47,712 nt of DNA from Halomonas sp. (GCF_014859505.1 NZ_JACUUD010000010.1:1-47712); one strand, 5' to 3'. Shown: positions 26,452-38,039, counted from the first letter of the stretch. The notes: generated by a model not told the origin, from the sequence alone. Made by a program: numbers and translations.

Positions 26452-27312
26452 TCATTCCTGGTAGGCGACCAGCCGGGCGACGGCGCCGAGGGCCAGGTCG
26501 AGCAGCATGCCCACCACGCCGATCAGCAGGATCGAGAAGATCACGCTGGTCAGGTCGAGGTTGTTCCACTCGTTCCACACGTAGTAGCCGATGCCGGTGC
26601 CGCCCACGAGCATCTCGGCGGCGACGATGACCAGCCAGGCGATGCCGATGGAGATGCGCATGCCGGTCAGGATGGTCGGGGCCGCGGCGGGCAGGATCAC
26701 CTGGAAGGCGGTCTTCATCGGCGACAGCTCATGAGTGCGGGCCACGTTGACCCAGTCCTGGCGCACGCCGGCCACGCCGAAGGCGGTGTTGAGCAGCATC
26801 GGCCAGATCGAGCAGATGAAGATCACGAAGATCGCCGAGGCCTGGGCATCGCGGATGATGAACAGCGCGAGCGGCATCCAGGCCAGCGGCGAGATGGGGC
26901 GCAGCACCTGGATGAAGGGGTTGAGCGCCTTGTAGGCCAGCGGCGACATGCCGATCAGAAAGCCGATGGGAATCGCGATCAGCGCCGCGGCGAAGTAGCC
27001 GGTAAGCACCCGGAACAGCGAGTAGCCGAGCTGGATGCCGATGCCCTTGTCGTTGGGGCCCGCGTCGTAGAAGGGGTCCGACAGCTGCTCCCAGGCGCGC
27101 ACCATGATGTCGGAGGGGGGCGGCACCCGGGCGGTCTCGTCGGCGCCACCCATCAGCAGCTCGTACTCGCTGAGCTCGGCGCCGCCTCCGCCGAGGACCG
27201 GGGCGCGGTCGAGCCCCTCCCAGAGGCCGAGAAGCAGCGCCAGGATCACCGCGGCGAGCAGGCCGGCGCGAAAATTGAGACTGAACTTCCACTCGGTGGT
27301 CGTGCGATCCAT
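26452..27312 (-). CDS. cynB: nitrate/cyanate-type ABC transporter permease
   Basis: Multi-TM with NPFIQVLRPISPLAWMPLALFIIRDAQASAIFVIFICSIWPMLLNTAFGV EAA-type loop. Confidence 0.9.
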   Translation of the reverse strand: MDRTTTEWKFSLNFRAGLLAAVILALLLGLWEGLDRAPVLGGGGAELSEYELLMGGADETARVPPPSDIMVRAWEQLSDPFYDAGPNDKGIGIQLGYSLFRVLTGYFAAALIAIPIGFLIGMSPLAYKALNPFIQVLRPISPLAWMPLALFIIRDAQASAIFVIFICSIWPMLLNTAFGVAGVRQDWVNVARTHELSPMKTAFQVILPAAAPTILTGMRISIGIAWLVIVAAEMLVGGTGIGYYVWNEWNNLDLTSVIFSILLIGVVGMLLDLALGAVARLVAYQE

Positions 27313-27315
27313 GGT

Positions 27316-28749
27316 TCAGCTCCTGCGGATAGCAAAGCTCTGCACATAGGCTTCGGGGTCGGTGTAGTCGAAGGTCTTGCCCATGATCTGGTAGTTGCGC
27401 GAGGTCTCCTCCGGAGCGTCGTAGCCCAGCTCGCGCATCACCTCGGCGGCCTCGGTGGCCAGGAAGACGTCGCGGGCGACCCGCTGGTAGTCCACGTCGC
27501 CATCGATGTAGCCCCAGCGCTTCATCTGGGTGAGAATCCACACCGCCATGGAGTGCCAGGGGAAGGGGTCGAAATCGATGCGGTCGGGCACGTTCTGCAC
27601 GTTGCCCAGACCGTCGGCGAAGCGCCCGGTGAGCACCTGCTCGATCACCGTCACCGGCTGGTTGAGGTAGTTGGTGGGGGCGATGGCCTCGGCGATCTCC
27701 GAGCGGTTGGCGGGGTCGGAGGAGTACTGGGTGGCATCGATGATCGCCCTCAGCAGGGCGCCGTAGGTGTTGGGGTTCTCCCGGGCGAAGGTGGCGCTGG
27801 TGGCGAAGGCGCAGCAAGGGTGGCCGTCCCAGATCTCCTTGGTGAGCAGGTGGATGAAGCCGATGCGCTCGAATACCGCGCGCTGGTTGAAGGGGTCCGG
27901 CGAGAGGAAGCCGTCGATGTTGCCGGCGCGCAGGTTGGCGACCATCTCGGGTGGCGGGATGACGCGGATCTGGATGTCCTGGTCGGGGTCGAGGCCGTGT
28001 TCGGCCACGTAGTAGCGCAGCAGGAAGTTGTGCATCGAGTACTCGAAGGGTACCCCGAAGGTAAAGCCCTTCCACTGCGTCGGGTCGCGCTTGTCCTGGT
28101 GGTCGTTGTGCAGCACGATCGCCTGGCCGTTGATGTTCTCGATGGCCGGGGTGATGAAGGCGCGGCGGCTGGAGCCGGCCCCCAGGCTCATGGCCAGCGG
28201 CATCGGCGAGAGCATGTGGGCGGCATCGTAGTTGTCGTTGAGAGAGTTGTCGCGGATCAGCGCCCAGCCGGCGGTCTTGATCACGTTGACGTCGAGGCCG
28301 TAGCGCTCGTAGAAGCCCATGGGGTGGGCCATGATGATCGGCGTGGCGCAGGTGATGGGGATGAAGCCCACGTCAAGGCGGGTCTTTTCCAGCGGGCCGA
28401 GGTCCTCCTTCACCGCCGCCTTGATGGCATCCATGGGGAAGAGGGTCGCGAGGGCCGCGGCCGCGGTGCCACCGCCCACCAGCTTCATGAACTGGCGACG
28501 GTGCATGTCGCTGTGGCCGAACATGCCGCGAACCAGGGCGCTCTCGACGACGCGGTCCATCATCGCCTCGCTGTCCCGCGGCGCGGCCGAGGCGGGCGAC
28601 TGTGCCTCTGCGGGGCGGGTGGCGCCGCTGGCGGCCTCGGAGGTGTAGGGGTGCGCATCCGTGCACGTCTTGCAGCCACAGTCGCGTCCATGGACCAGGG
28701 ATTGCCGGTGGTCGAAGGGGTTGCCCAGACTGTTGTGGTCGTTGTTCAT
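27316..28749 (-). CDS. cynA: CmpA/NrtA-family ABC transporter substrate-binding protein with buried Tat signal
   Basis: RRQFMKLVGGGTAAAALATLFP; LDVGFIPITCATPIIMAHPMGFYERYGLDVNVIKTAGW...HPCCAFATSATFARENPNTYGALLRAIIDA. Confidence 0.9.
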   Translation of the reverse strand: MNNDHNSLGNPFDHRQSLVHGRDCGCKTCTDAHPYTSEAASGATRPAEAQSPASAAPRDSEAMMDRVVESALVRGMFGHSDMHRRQFMKLVGGGTAAAALATLFPMDAIKAAVKEDLGPLEKTRLDVGFIPITCATPIIMAHPMGFYERYGLDVNVIKTAGWALIRDNSLNDNYDAAHMLSPMPLAMSLGAGSSRRAFITPAIENINGQAIVLHNDHQDKRDPTQWKGFTFGVPFEYSMHNFLLRYYVAEHGLDPDQDIQIRVIPPPEMVANLRAGNIDGFLSPDPFNQRAVFERIGFIHLLTKEIWDGHPCCAFATSATFARENPNTYGALLRAIIDATQYSSDPANRSEIAEAIAPTNYLNQPVTVIEQVLTGRFADGLGNVQNVPDRIDFDPFPWHSMAVWILTQMKRWGYIDGDVDYQRVARDVFLATEAAEVMRELGYDAPEETSRNYQIMGKTFDYTDPEAYVQSFAIRRS

Positions 28750-28838
28750 GGTCGTCTCGCTTCGCTAGTGCAGGGGAAGGCCTGTCATGCGCCAGCCTGG
28801 TGCAGATACGCTGCCCGCTGGCCGTTCACCCAGGATGC

Positions 28839-28854
28839 TGCGAAGCGCGTGCCA
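28839..28854 (-). promoter_or_regulatory. sigma-54 promoter of the cyn operon
   Basis: Minus strand TGGCACG-CGCT-TCGCA, GG-N10-GC spacing exact; ~90 bp before cynA ATG. Confidence 0.75.
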
Positions 28855-28936
28855 TCCTGGGCAATTCCCGAGATCCTTTAATTATTTCAGCTACTTGGCG
28901 AGATTTCCCTGCCTGCCCAACGGGCCTTCTGGGAGT

Positions 28937-28989
28937 GGCGAGATCTCGTCAATGACGAGATCTCGTTGAAAGATTGACGATTTCTCGTC
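28937..28989. promoter_or_regulatory. three palindromic candidate enhancer sites for the sigma-54 activator
   Basis: GGCGAGATCTCGTC (28937-28950), GACGAGATCTCGTT (28954-28967), GACGATTTCTCGTC (28976-28989). Confidence 0.65.
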
Positions 28990-29042
28990 TTTGGCGCGCG
29001 CCTTGTATGGAAGGGGGGATCCATTGCTGCGAGACCCTCGCC

Positions 29043-30959
<1,917 letters not shown>

Positions 30960-30968
30960 GCGCGCCGC

Positions 30969-31883
30969 CTATCCCCGAAGCCTTGCGAGCAGGCGTTGCC
31001 ACCAGCGGGGGGAGGGAGGCGCCGGCGGTGCCGGCATCAGTGTCTCTCTCGGCCGTTCGAGGAAATCGGCGATGGGGTCGACCTGGCTCGCCCGGTCGAG
31101 CATGGGGGCGTGGCCACAGCCGGGCACCTCCAGCGTGACCAGGCCCGGTTGGGCCTCGGCCATCTTCGCCACGCTGTCCCGGCGCAGCAGCGGGGAGTCG
31201 GCGCCGCGCACCACCATGAGCGGGCAGCGGATGGCGCGCCAGTCGGCCCAGGTGTCGCGGGGGGTGTCGTGGATGAATTGCTCGCCGATGCGGGGATCAA
31301 AGTGGTAGGTCCAGCTGCCGTCGGGCAGCCGGCGTGCGCTGCCCAGGGCCAGCCGCCGCCAGGCGTCGTCGCTGTCGATGCCGAACCCGACATAGTGCTG
31401 GCGCAGCTCGGCCTCAAGGTCGCCGAAGCGGGTGAAGCGGTGGGGGGCGGCGAAGTAGCGGCCCAGGTCGGCCAGCCCCTGGGGGTCCAGCTCCGGGCCC
31501 ACATCGTTGAGCACCAGCCGCTCGAGGCGCGGGGCCGTCTCGGAGTCCGCCGCCAGCAGCATGCCGATCAGCCCCCCCATGGATGTGCCTACCCAGGGCA
31601 CACTGTCGAGCCCGAAGTGGTCGAGCAGGGCGATGGCCAGTGTCGTGTAGCGCGAGTAGAGGTAGTCCTGGGCGGGAAAGAGCGGCCAGCCCGAGAGGCC
31701 TCGCCCCGGGGTGTCGGGAGCGAGCACTCGCCAGGTGGGGCCCAGCGCCCGGGCGAAGTCCTCAAAATCGCCGCCATGGCGGGCCAGGCCGTGCCAGGCC
31801 ATGACCGTTCTGGTCGCCTCGGGGTGCCAGATGCGCACCGCGACCTCCAGCTGCTCGACCCTTACCAGTTCCAGCGCATCCAT
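30969..31883 (-). CDS. alpha/beta hydrolase
   Basis: WHGLARHGGDFEDFARAL, VPWVGTSMGGLIGMLLA nucleophile elbow, CGHAPMLDRASQV catalytic His. Confidence 0.88.
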   Translation of the reverse strand: MDALELVRVEQLEVAVRIWHPEATRTVMAWHGLARHGGDFEDFARALGPTWRVLAPDTPGRGLSGWPLFPAQDYLYSRYTTLAIALLDHFGLDSVPWVGTSMGGLIGMLLAADSETAPRLERLVLNDVGPELDPQGLADLGRYFAAPHRFTRFGDLEAELRQHYVGFGIDSDDAWRRLALGSARRLPDGSWTYHFDPRIGEQFIHDTPRDTWADWRAIRCPLMVVRGADSPLLRRDSVAKMAEAQPGLVTLEVPGCGHAPMLDRASQVDPIADFLERPRETLMPAPPAPPSPRWWQRLLARLRG

Positions 31884-32011
31884 TCCCTTTGCTCCGTTTT
31901 CGGGGTTGTGTCGCCGCCTCGGAGCAGCTTAGCGGCGGACCGGGCTCGGGTCGAGATGGCAGGAATTCTATACAAGTCTTGATCAATACTTATTCTATGT
32001 ATAATATTCAG

Positions 32012-32110
32012 TGAGGGTTCGTTAACCCTGCTCTTGAAATGACCTGTCTCTCGTTTCAAGTCCCGTCTGTACCAACCCTGCTTGACCGCCCCGCCCCGGG
32101 CGGTTTTTTT
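32012..32110 (+). ncRNA. candidate sRNA with own promoter, two 5' hairpins and intrinsic terminator
   Basis: TATAAT at 32000-32005; AGGGTT-CGTT-AACCCT (32014-32029); CTTGAAA-N14-TTTCAAG (32033-32060); ACCGCCC-CGCCCC-GGGCGGT + T7 (32085-32110). Confidence 0.5.
32085..32110 (+). terminator. rho-independent terminator
   Basis: ACCGCCC/GGGCGGT stem, T7 tract. Confidence 0.85.
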
Positions 32111-32149
32111 CTGCCGTCCAGCGGATCGGAAGGGGAAAAGTGACTAGTA

Positions 32150-32173
32150 TACATACATGAATGTAGCTATAAT
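32150..32173 (+). promoter_or_regulatory. TetR-type operator overlapping promoter of RND operon
   Basis: TACATACATGAATGTA (32150-32165) directly upstream of a perfect TATAAT (32168-32173). Confidence 0.6.
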
Positions 32174-32261
32174 TCAGGCCTGTTTTCGACCCGCTCGACG
32201 GCGCTTTCCCCCGCCCCCGCCCCCGGGCCCACCGACGAGATCACCCAGAGTGGAGACTTCC

Positions 32262-33494
32262 ATGCGATTGGCACCCCTGAAGGGGCACAGGCCCCTGACA
32301 CTTCTGGCCCTGGCCGGCCTGATGGCCGTCGGACTGTCCGCCTGTGGGCAGGACAACGACGAGGCCGGAGGGCCCGGCGGCGGAGGTGACCGCCCGCCGC
32401 CCCCGGTCGTGGTGGTCGCCGTGGAGCCGCGCAGCGTGGAGGTGATCGTGGAGTATGCGGCCCGCGTGCGAGGGTCCCGCGAGGTGGAGGTGCGCGCCCG
32501 GGTCGAAGGCATCCTCGAGGAGCGCCTCTACACCGAGGGTCAGGTGGTCAGCGAGGGGGATGCGCTGTTCCGGATTGATCGCGAGCCCTACGAGATCGAA
32601 CTCAAGCGCGCCGAGGCGGAGCGCGCCAACGCCCGCGCCGAGCTGAACCAGGCCAACCGCGAGTGGCAGCGGATCTCCACCCTGTTCAACCAGAATGCGG
32701 TCAGCGAGCGCGAGCGTGACAGCTCGCTCTCCGCCCGGGAACTGGCCGAGGCGCGCCTGGCCCTTACCGAGGCCGGCGTGGCCAACGCCGAGCTCAACCT
32801 CAGCTACACCGAGGTTCAGGCGCCCCTTGCCGGGCTGACCGGGCTTGAGAGCTTCCCCGAGGGCAGCCTGATCGAGCGCGGCACCCTGCTGACCAGCGTG
32901 ACCCAGCAGGACCCGGTCCATGTGCGCTTCTCCCTGCCGGAGCAAGATGCCGCCCTGCAGCGTGCCGCGCGCCGCGCCATGACCGATGCCCAGGCGGAGG
33001 CGCCTCGCGAGGCCTGGCTGACCCTGCCCGACGGCAGCGAGTATGAGGAGATGGGTCAGATCGATTTCACCGACAGCACCATCGACCCCCGCACCGGCAG
33101 CGTCTCGGCTCGGGCCGTCTTCCCCAACCCGGAGGGCATGGTGGTGCCGGGCCAGTTCGTGCGGGTGCGCGTGCTGGTGCAGGAGCTCGACGATATCTTC
33201 CTGGTGCCCCAGGAGGCGGTGGGCCAGGGCGCCGAGGGGCCGCGGATCTTCGTGATCGTGGAGGACACCGCCTACGCTCGCAGCGTGGAGCTGGGCCCCA
33301 TCGTCGACAATCGCCAGGTGGTGCTCTCGGGCCTCGAGGCCGACGACCGCATCGTGGTCAGTGGCCAGGTGACCCTGCAGGACGGCATGCCGGTGCAGGT
33401 CAGCGTGGCGGACTCCGCCGAGGAGGTCGTTGACGACGAGACGGCCGGCGAGGTGTCGCTGGACGACGAGCTCGCCGCTGACGAGGAGGCGTGA
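32262..33494 (+). CDS. RND efflux periplasmic adaptor (AcrA/MexA family)
   Basis: Lipobox VGLSAC; EVEVRARVEGILEERLYTEGQVVSEGDALFRIDREPYEIEL; coiled-coil; VPGQFVRVRV. Confidence 0.93.
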   Translation: MRLAPLKGHRPLTLLALAGLMAVGLSACGQDNDEAGGPGGGGDRPPPPVVVVAVEPRSVEVIVEYAARVRGSREVEVRARVEGILEERLYTEGQVVSEGDALFRIDREPYEIELKRAEAERANARAELNQANREWQRISTLFNQNAVSERERDSSLSARELAEARLALTEAGVANAELNLSYTEVQAPLAGLTGLESFPEGSLIERGTLLTSVTQQDPVHVRFSLPEQDAALQRAARRAMTDAQAEAPREAWLTLPDGSEYEEMGQIDFTDSTIDPRTGSVSARAVFPNPEGMVVPGQFVRVRVLVQELDDIFLVPQEAVGQGAEGPRIFVIVEDTAYARSVELGPIVDNRQVVLSGLEADDRIVVSGQVTLQDGMPVQVSVADSAEEVVDDETAGEVSLDDELAADEEA

Positions 33495-36400
33495 TGCTCA
33501 GGTTCTTCATCGATCGACCGATCTTCTCGTCGGTCATCTCCATCATCATCGTGCTGGCCGGCCTCGCCGCGCTGCGCATGCTGCCCGTGGAGCAGTATCC
33601 CGACGTGGTGCCGCCCCAGGTGGTGGTGCAGGCCGCCTACCCCGGCGCCAGTGCCGAGGTGATCGCCGAGGCGGTGGCCGCTCCCCTGGAGCAGGAGATC
33701 AATGGCGTCGACAACATGCTCTACATGGAATCGGCCTCCACCGACTCCGGCAGCCTCCAGATCACCGTCTCCTTCGCGATGGGCACCGACCCCGACCAGG
33801 CCGCCATCAACGTCAACAACCGGGTCCAGGCCGCCACCGCTCGCCTTCCCCAGTCGGTGCGCGACCAGGGTGTGCGCGTCGAGGCGCGCTCCACCAACAT
33901 CCTGATGGTGCCGGTGCTCTTCTCGCCGGACGGCAGCCGCGATGTGCTGTTCATGTCCAACTATGCGCTGCTCAACGTGCTCGACGAGCTGGTGCGTATT
34001 CCGGGCGTGGGCGACGCCTCGCTGTTCGGCGCCCAGGACTACTCCATGCGCATCTGGCTCAGCCCCGACAAGCTGGCCCAGTATGACCTGACCCCCAACG
34101 ATGTGGCCTCGGCAATCCGCGAGCAGAACGCCCAGTTCGCCGCCGGCAGCCTGGGCGCCGAGCCCTCGCCCGAGGGCCAGGCCTATACCTTCACGGTGAC
34201 CACCCGCGGCCAGCTCTCCGATCCCGAAGAGTTCGAGGCCATCATCCTGCGCGCCGAGCAGGACGGCAGCACCCTGCGCCTGGGGGATGTGGCCCGCGCC
34301 GAGCTGGGCTCCCAGAACTACGCCTTCTCGGCCACCTACAACGGCCAGAACGCCGTGCCCATGGGCGTCTACCTGCAGCCGGGCGCCAACGCCCTGGAGA
34401 CCGCCGAGGCGGTGCACGAGGCGCTGGAAGACATGGCCGGGCGCTTTCCTGAGGGGCTCACCTACACGGTGCCCTACGACACCACCGAGTTCGTCGAGAT
34501 CTCCATCCGCGAGGTGTTCATCACCCTGCTGATTGCCGTGGCGCTAGTGGTGGTGGTGACCTTCCTGTTCCTGCAGCACCTGCGGGCTACCCTGATCCCG
34601 GTGGTGGCCATCCCGGTGTCGCTGATCGGTACCTTTGCCGGCATGCTGGCCTTCGGCTTCTCGGTCAACCTGCTGACGTTGTTCGGCCTGGTGCTGGCCA
34701 TCGGCATCGTGGTGGACAACGCCATCATCGTGCTGGAAAACGTCGACCGGCTGATCAACGAGCAGGGCATGAAGGCCCGCGAGGCCTCCATCGAGACCAT
34801 GAAGCAGGTGGCCGGCGCGGTGGTCTCCTCCACCCTGGTACTGGTGGCGGTCTTCGCCCCGGTGACCTTCCTGGGTGGCCTGACCGGCGAGCTCTATCGC
34901 CAGTTCGCGGTGACCATCGCGGTCTCGGTGGTGGTCTCCGGCGTGGTGGCCCTGACCCTGACCCCGGCCATGTGTGCGATGCTGCTGGACAAGCAGACAC
35001 ACAGGGTGGCCAGGCCCTTCCAGTGGTTCAACGCCGGCTTCGATCGGCTTACCAACGGCTTCAGTTGGCTGGTGAGCAAGCTGCTGCGCCACGCGGTGAT
35101 CGGCGTGGTGCTCTTCATCGGCGTGATCGCCGCGACGCTGTTCACCATGTCGCGCCTGCCCCCGGGGCTCGTGCCCCAGGAGGACCAGGGTGTGGCGCTG
35201 GTGGTCTACCAGCTGCCCCAGGTATCGGCGCTGCCGCGCACCGAGGCGGTGCGTGACGAGGTCTCGGCGATGCTGCTGGAGATGGACGAGGTCGACGAGT
35301 TCACCTCCTTCGCCGGCTTCGACATCATCGCCGGCGCCCTGCGCACCAATACCGGGGTGGGTTTCGCCAACCTCTCGGACTGGAGCGAACGGGAAGGCCC
35401 CGGGCAGGACGCCCAGTCGCTGGCCGGCCGGATCATGGGCATGGGCGGCGGCATTCCCGAGGCGCTGGTGATCGCCTTCACCCCGCCGCCGATCATGGGG
35501 CTGTCGCTGACCGGTGGCGTGGAGGGCTACCTGCAGGTGCGCGGCGACGCCACCACCCAGCAGATCGCCGACCTGGCCAACCGGCTTGCCGCCGCGGCCA
35601 ACGAGCGCCCGGAGCTGACCAACGCCCGCACCACCCTGGATACCACGATCCCGCGCTATCGCGCCGAGCTGGACCGGGAGAAGGCCCGCGCCATGGGGGT
35701 GCCTGTCAACGAGGTGTTTGCCGCCATGCAGAGCACCTTCGGCTCCATGTACGTGAACGACTTCACCCTCTCGGGGCGCAACTGGCAGGTGAACCTGCAG
35801 TCCGAGGGCGAGTTCCGCAGCCAGCCCGAGGATCTCAACAAGGTCTTCGTGCGCTCCCAGGGCGGCGAGATGATCCCGCTCTCCTCGGTGGTGACCCTGA
35901 CCCGCGAGTCGGGGGCGGACATCTTCAACCGCTACAACGTCTACTCGGCTGCCAAGTTCCTGGCCGACGCCGCGCCGGGCTTCACCACCGGCCAGGCCAA
36001 GGACGCCATGGACCAGGTCGCCGCAGAGGTGCTGGAGGGCGGTAACGTCCAGCTGGGCTGGACCGGCGAGGCCTTTCAGCTCGACGCCGCAGCCGGTGCC
36101 GGCGCCCTGGCCTTCGGGCTGGGCCTGCTGATGGTGTTCCTGATCCTGTCCGCCCAGTACGAGCGCTGGACGCTGCCCCTGGCGGTGGCCACCGCGGTGC
36201 CCTTCGGGGTGCTGGGGGCGGCGCTGGCCGCCATGCTCCGCGGCTTCCCCAATGACATCTACTTCCAGGTGGGCCTGCTGGTGCTGATCGGCCTGGCGGC
36301 CAAGAACGCCATCCTGATAGTGGAATTCGCCGCCCAGAACCGCCGCACCGGGATGAGCTCCACCGAGGCCGCCCTGGGCGCGGCGAGGCAGCGCTTTCGT

Positions 36401-36637
36401 GCCATCCTGATGACGGCGCTGACCTTCATCATCGGCACCCTGCCGCTGGTGTTCGCCACCGGTGCCGGTGCCAACAGCCGCCAGGAGATCGGCACCGTGG
36501 TGGTAGGCGGCATGATCCTTGCCAGCTCGCTCGCGCTGATCTTCGTGCCGCTGGCCTACAAGGTGCTGGAGGACCTGGTGACCTGGCGCCGCGAGCGCAA
36601 GGCCAGCCGCCTGGACAAGGAGGTTCCCCATGCATAA
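33494..36637 (+). CDS. HAE1-family RND efflux permease (AcrB/MexB family)
   Basis: MLRFFIDRPIFSSVISIIIVLAGLAALRMLPVEQYPDVVPPQVVVQAAYPGAS; VVDNAIIVLENVDR in TM4; QVGLLVLIGLAAKNAILIVEFA. Confidence 0.96.
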   Translation: MLRFFIDRPIFSSVISIIIVLAGLAALRMLPVEQYPDVVPPQVVVQAAYPGASAEVIAEAVAAPLEQEINGVDNMLYMESASTDSGSLQITVSFAMGTDPDQAAINVNNRVQAATARLPQSVRDQGVRVEARSTNILMVPVLFSPDGSRDVLFMSNYALLNVLDELVRIPGVGDASLFGAQDYSMRIWLSPDKLAQYDLTPNDVASAIREQNAQFAAGSLGAEPSPEGQAYTFTVTTRGQLSDPEEFEAIILRAEQDGSTLRLGDVARAELGSQNYAFSATYNGQNAVPMGVYLQPGANALETAEAVHEALEDMAGRFPEGLTYTVPYDTTEFVEISIREVFITLLIAVALVVVVTFLFLQHLRATLIPVVAIPVSLIGTFAGMLAFGFSVNLLTLFGLVLAIGIVVDNAIIVLENVDRLINEQGMKAREASIETMKQVAGAVVSSTLVLVAVFAPVTFLGGLTGELYRQFAVTIAVSVVVSGVVALTLTPAMCAMLLDKQTHRVARPFQWFNAGFDRLTNGFSWLVSKLLRHAVIGVVLFIGVIAATLFTMSRLPPGLVPQEDQGVALVVYQLPQVSALPRTEAVRDEVSAMLLEMDEVDEFTSFAGFDIIAGALRTNTGVGFANLSDWSEREGPGQDAQSLAGRIMGMGGGIPEALVIAFTPPPIMGLSLTGGVEGYLQVRGDATTQQIADLANRLAAAANERPELTNARTTLDTTIPRYRAELDREKARAMGVPVNEVFAAMQSTFGSMYVNDFTLSGRNWQVNLQSEGEFRSQPEDLNKVFVRSQGGEMIPLSSVVTLTRESGADIFNRYNVYSAAKFLADAAPGFTTGQAKDAMDQVAAEVLEGGNVQLGWTGEAFQLDAAAGAGALAFGLGLLMVFLILSAQYERWTLPLAVATAVPFGVLGAALAAMLRGFPNDIYFQVGLLVLIGLAAKNAILIVEFAAQNRRTGMSSTEAALGAARQRFRAILMTALTFIIGTLPLVFATGAGANSRQEIGTVVVGGMILASSLALIFVPLAYKVLEDLVTWRRERKASRLDKEVPHA

Positions 36638-38039
36638 GGCACTGCCTGTGCTGCTGCTCTCCACCGCCCTGCTGGCCGGCTGTGCCGTGGGGCCCGACTA
36701 CCGGGCCCCCGCGCTGGACCTGCCCGAGGAGTGGCCCGAGCATGTGCTGCTCTCCGCCGAGGCCCGCGCCGACTGGCAGCAGTGGTGGCGCCAGTTCGAG
36801 GATCCCTATCTGGACGGCCTGGTGGCGCGGGCGGTGGAGGATAACCTGGAACTGCGCCTGCAGCTGGCGCGGATCCAGGAGGCCCGGGCGAGGCTGGGGC
36901 TCACTCGCGCTGAGCAGCTCCCCTCGGTGAGCGCCCAGGCCGAGGCGGCTCGGGAGCGCACCCCGGGAACCCTGTCGCCCTTCGGCGAGAGTACCGACAA
37001 CACCTTCTCCCTGGCCGGCGTGCTCGACTACGAGATCGATCTCTGGGGGCGCCTGGCCCGTGAGCGAGAGGCCTCGGAGGCGCTGCTCGAACAGAGTGTC
37101 TTTGCCCACGACGCGGTGCGCCTGAACGTGATCGCCGACGTGGCGACCACCTACTTCGACCTGCGCAGCGCCGAGCGCCAGCTGCGCATCACCCGGGCCA
37201 CCGCGCAGTCCCGCGAGGAGACCTTCCGCCTCGAGCAGCTGCGTTTCGACGTGGGTGAGAGCGACGAACTGGCGTTGCGCCAGGCGCAGTCGGAGCTGGA
37301 GTCGACCCTGGCCCAGCTGCCGGGTCAGCGGGAGCGGGTGCGGGTGCTGGAAGGCGCCCTGGCGTTGCTGGTGGGCATGAGTCCCGCGGAGCTGATGAGC
37401 GAGCTGGACTTCGGCGATAACGATCTGGAGGCGATCTCCCTGCCCGACGGCATGCCGGCGGTGCTGCCCTCGGAGCTGCTCGCGCGTCGCCCCGATATCC
37501 GCTCCGCCGAGGCGGGGCTGGTCGCCGTCAATGCCGGCATCGGCGTGGCCGAGGCGAGCCGCCTGCCGCGCTTCAACCTGGGGGGGCTGCTGGGCAGCGC
37601 CGCCGGGGATGCCGGGGATCTCTTCACCTCGGCGGCCGGCACCTGGGGGCTCTCTGCCACGGTGATGGGCCCGCTGTTCGACTTCGGCCGCAGCGCTTCG
37701 CGCATCGAGACCGCCGAGGCCCTGGCCGAGCAGGCCGAGGTGCAGTACCGCGCCACCGTTGACCAGGCCTTCAATGAGGTACGCAACGCCCTGGTCACCT
37801 TCGAGGCCAGCGGCGAGCGCGTCGAGGCGATCCGCCGCCAGTTGACGGCCTTCGAGCGCACCCTGGAGCTGGCGGAGGTGCGCTACCGGGAGGGCTTCGT
37901 CGGCTTCATCGAGCTGCTCGATGCCCAGCGCGCCACCCTCGCCGCCGAATTGGCGCTCTCCGAGGCGATGCGCGACCGCCTGACCGCCACCGCCACGCTG
38001 TTCAAGGCGCTGGGCGGCGGCTGGCAGGTCGACGGCTGA
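36630..38039 (+). CDS. outer-membrane efflux lipoprotein (OprM/NodT family)
   Basis: Lipobox LLAGCAVGPDYRAPAL; LLARRPDIRSAEAGLVAVNAGIGVAEASRLPRFNL. Confidence 0.95.
   Translation: MHKALPVLLLSTALLAGCAVGPDYRAPALDLPEEWPEHVLLSAEARADWQQWWRQFEDPYLDGLVARAVEDNLELRLQLARIQEARARLGLTRAEQLPSVSAQAEAARERTPGTLSPFGESTDNTFSLAGVLDYEIDLWGRLAREREASEALLEQSVFAHDAVRLNVIADVATTYFDLRSAERQLRITRATAQSREETFRLEQLRFDVGESDELALRQAQSELESTLAQLPGQRERVRVLEGALALLVGMSPAELMSELDFGDNDLEAISLPDGMPAVLPSELLARRPDIRSAEAGLVAVNAGIGVAEASRLPRFNLGGLLGSAAGDAGDLFTSAAGTWGLSATVMGPLFDFGRSASRIETAEALAEQAEVQYRATVDQAFNEVRNALVTFEASGERVEAIRRQLTAFERTLELAEVRYREGFVGFIELLDAQRATLAAELALSEAMRDRLTATATLFKALGGGWQVDG

Noticed and set aside
26431-28881. 816-aa plus-strand ORF opposite cynBA
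   Set aside because: Antisense to ABC transporter genes; composition typical of reverse-frame GC-rich DNA.
34544-36664. 706-aa minus-strand ORF opposite the RND permease
   Set aside because: Antisense shadow of a strongly recognised AcrB-family gene.
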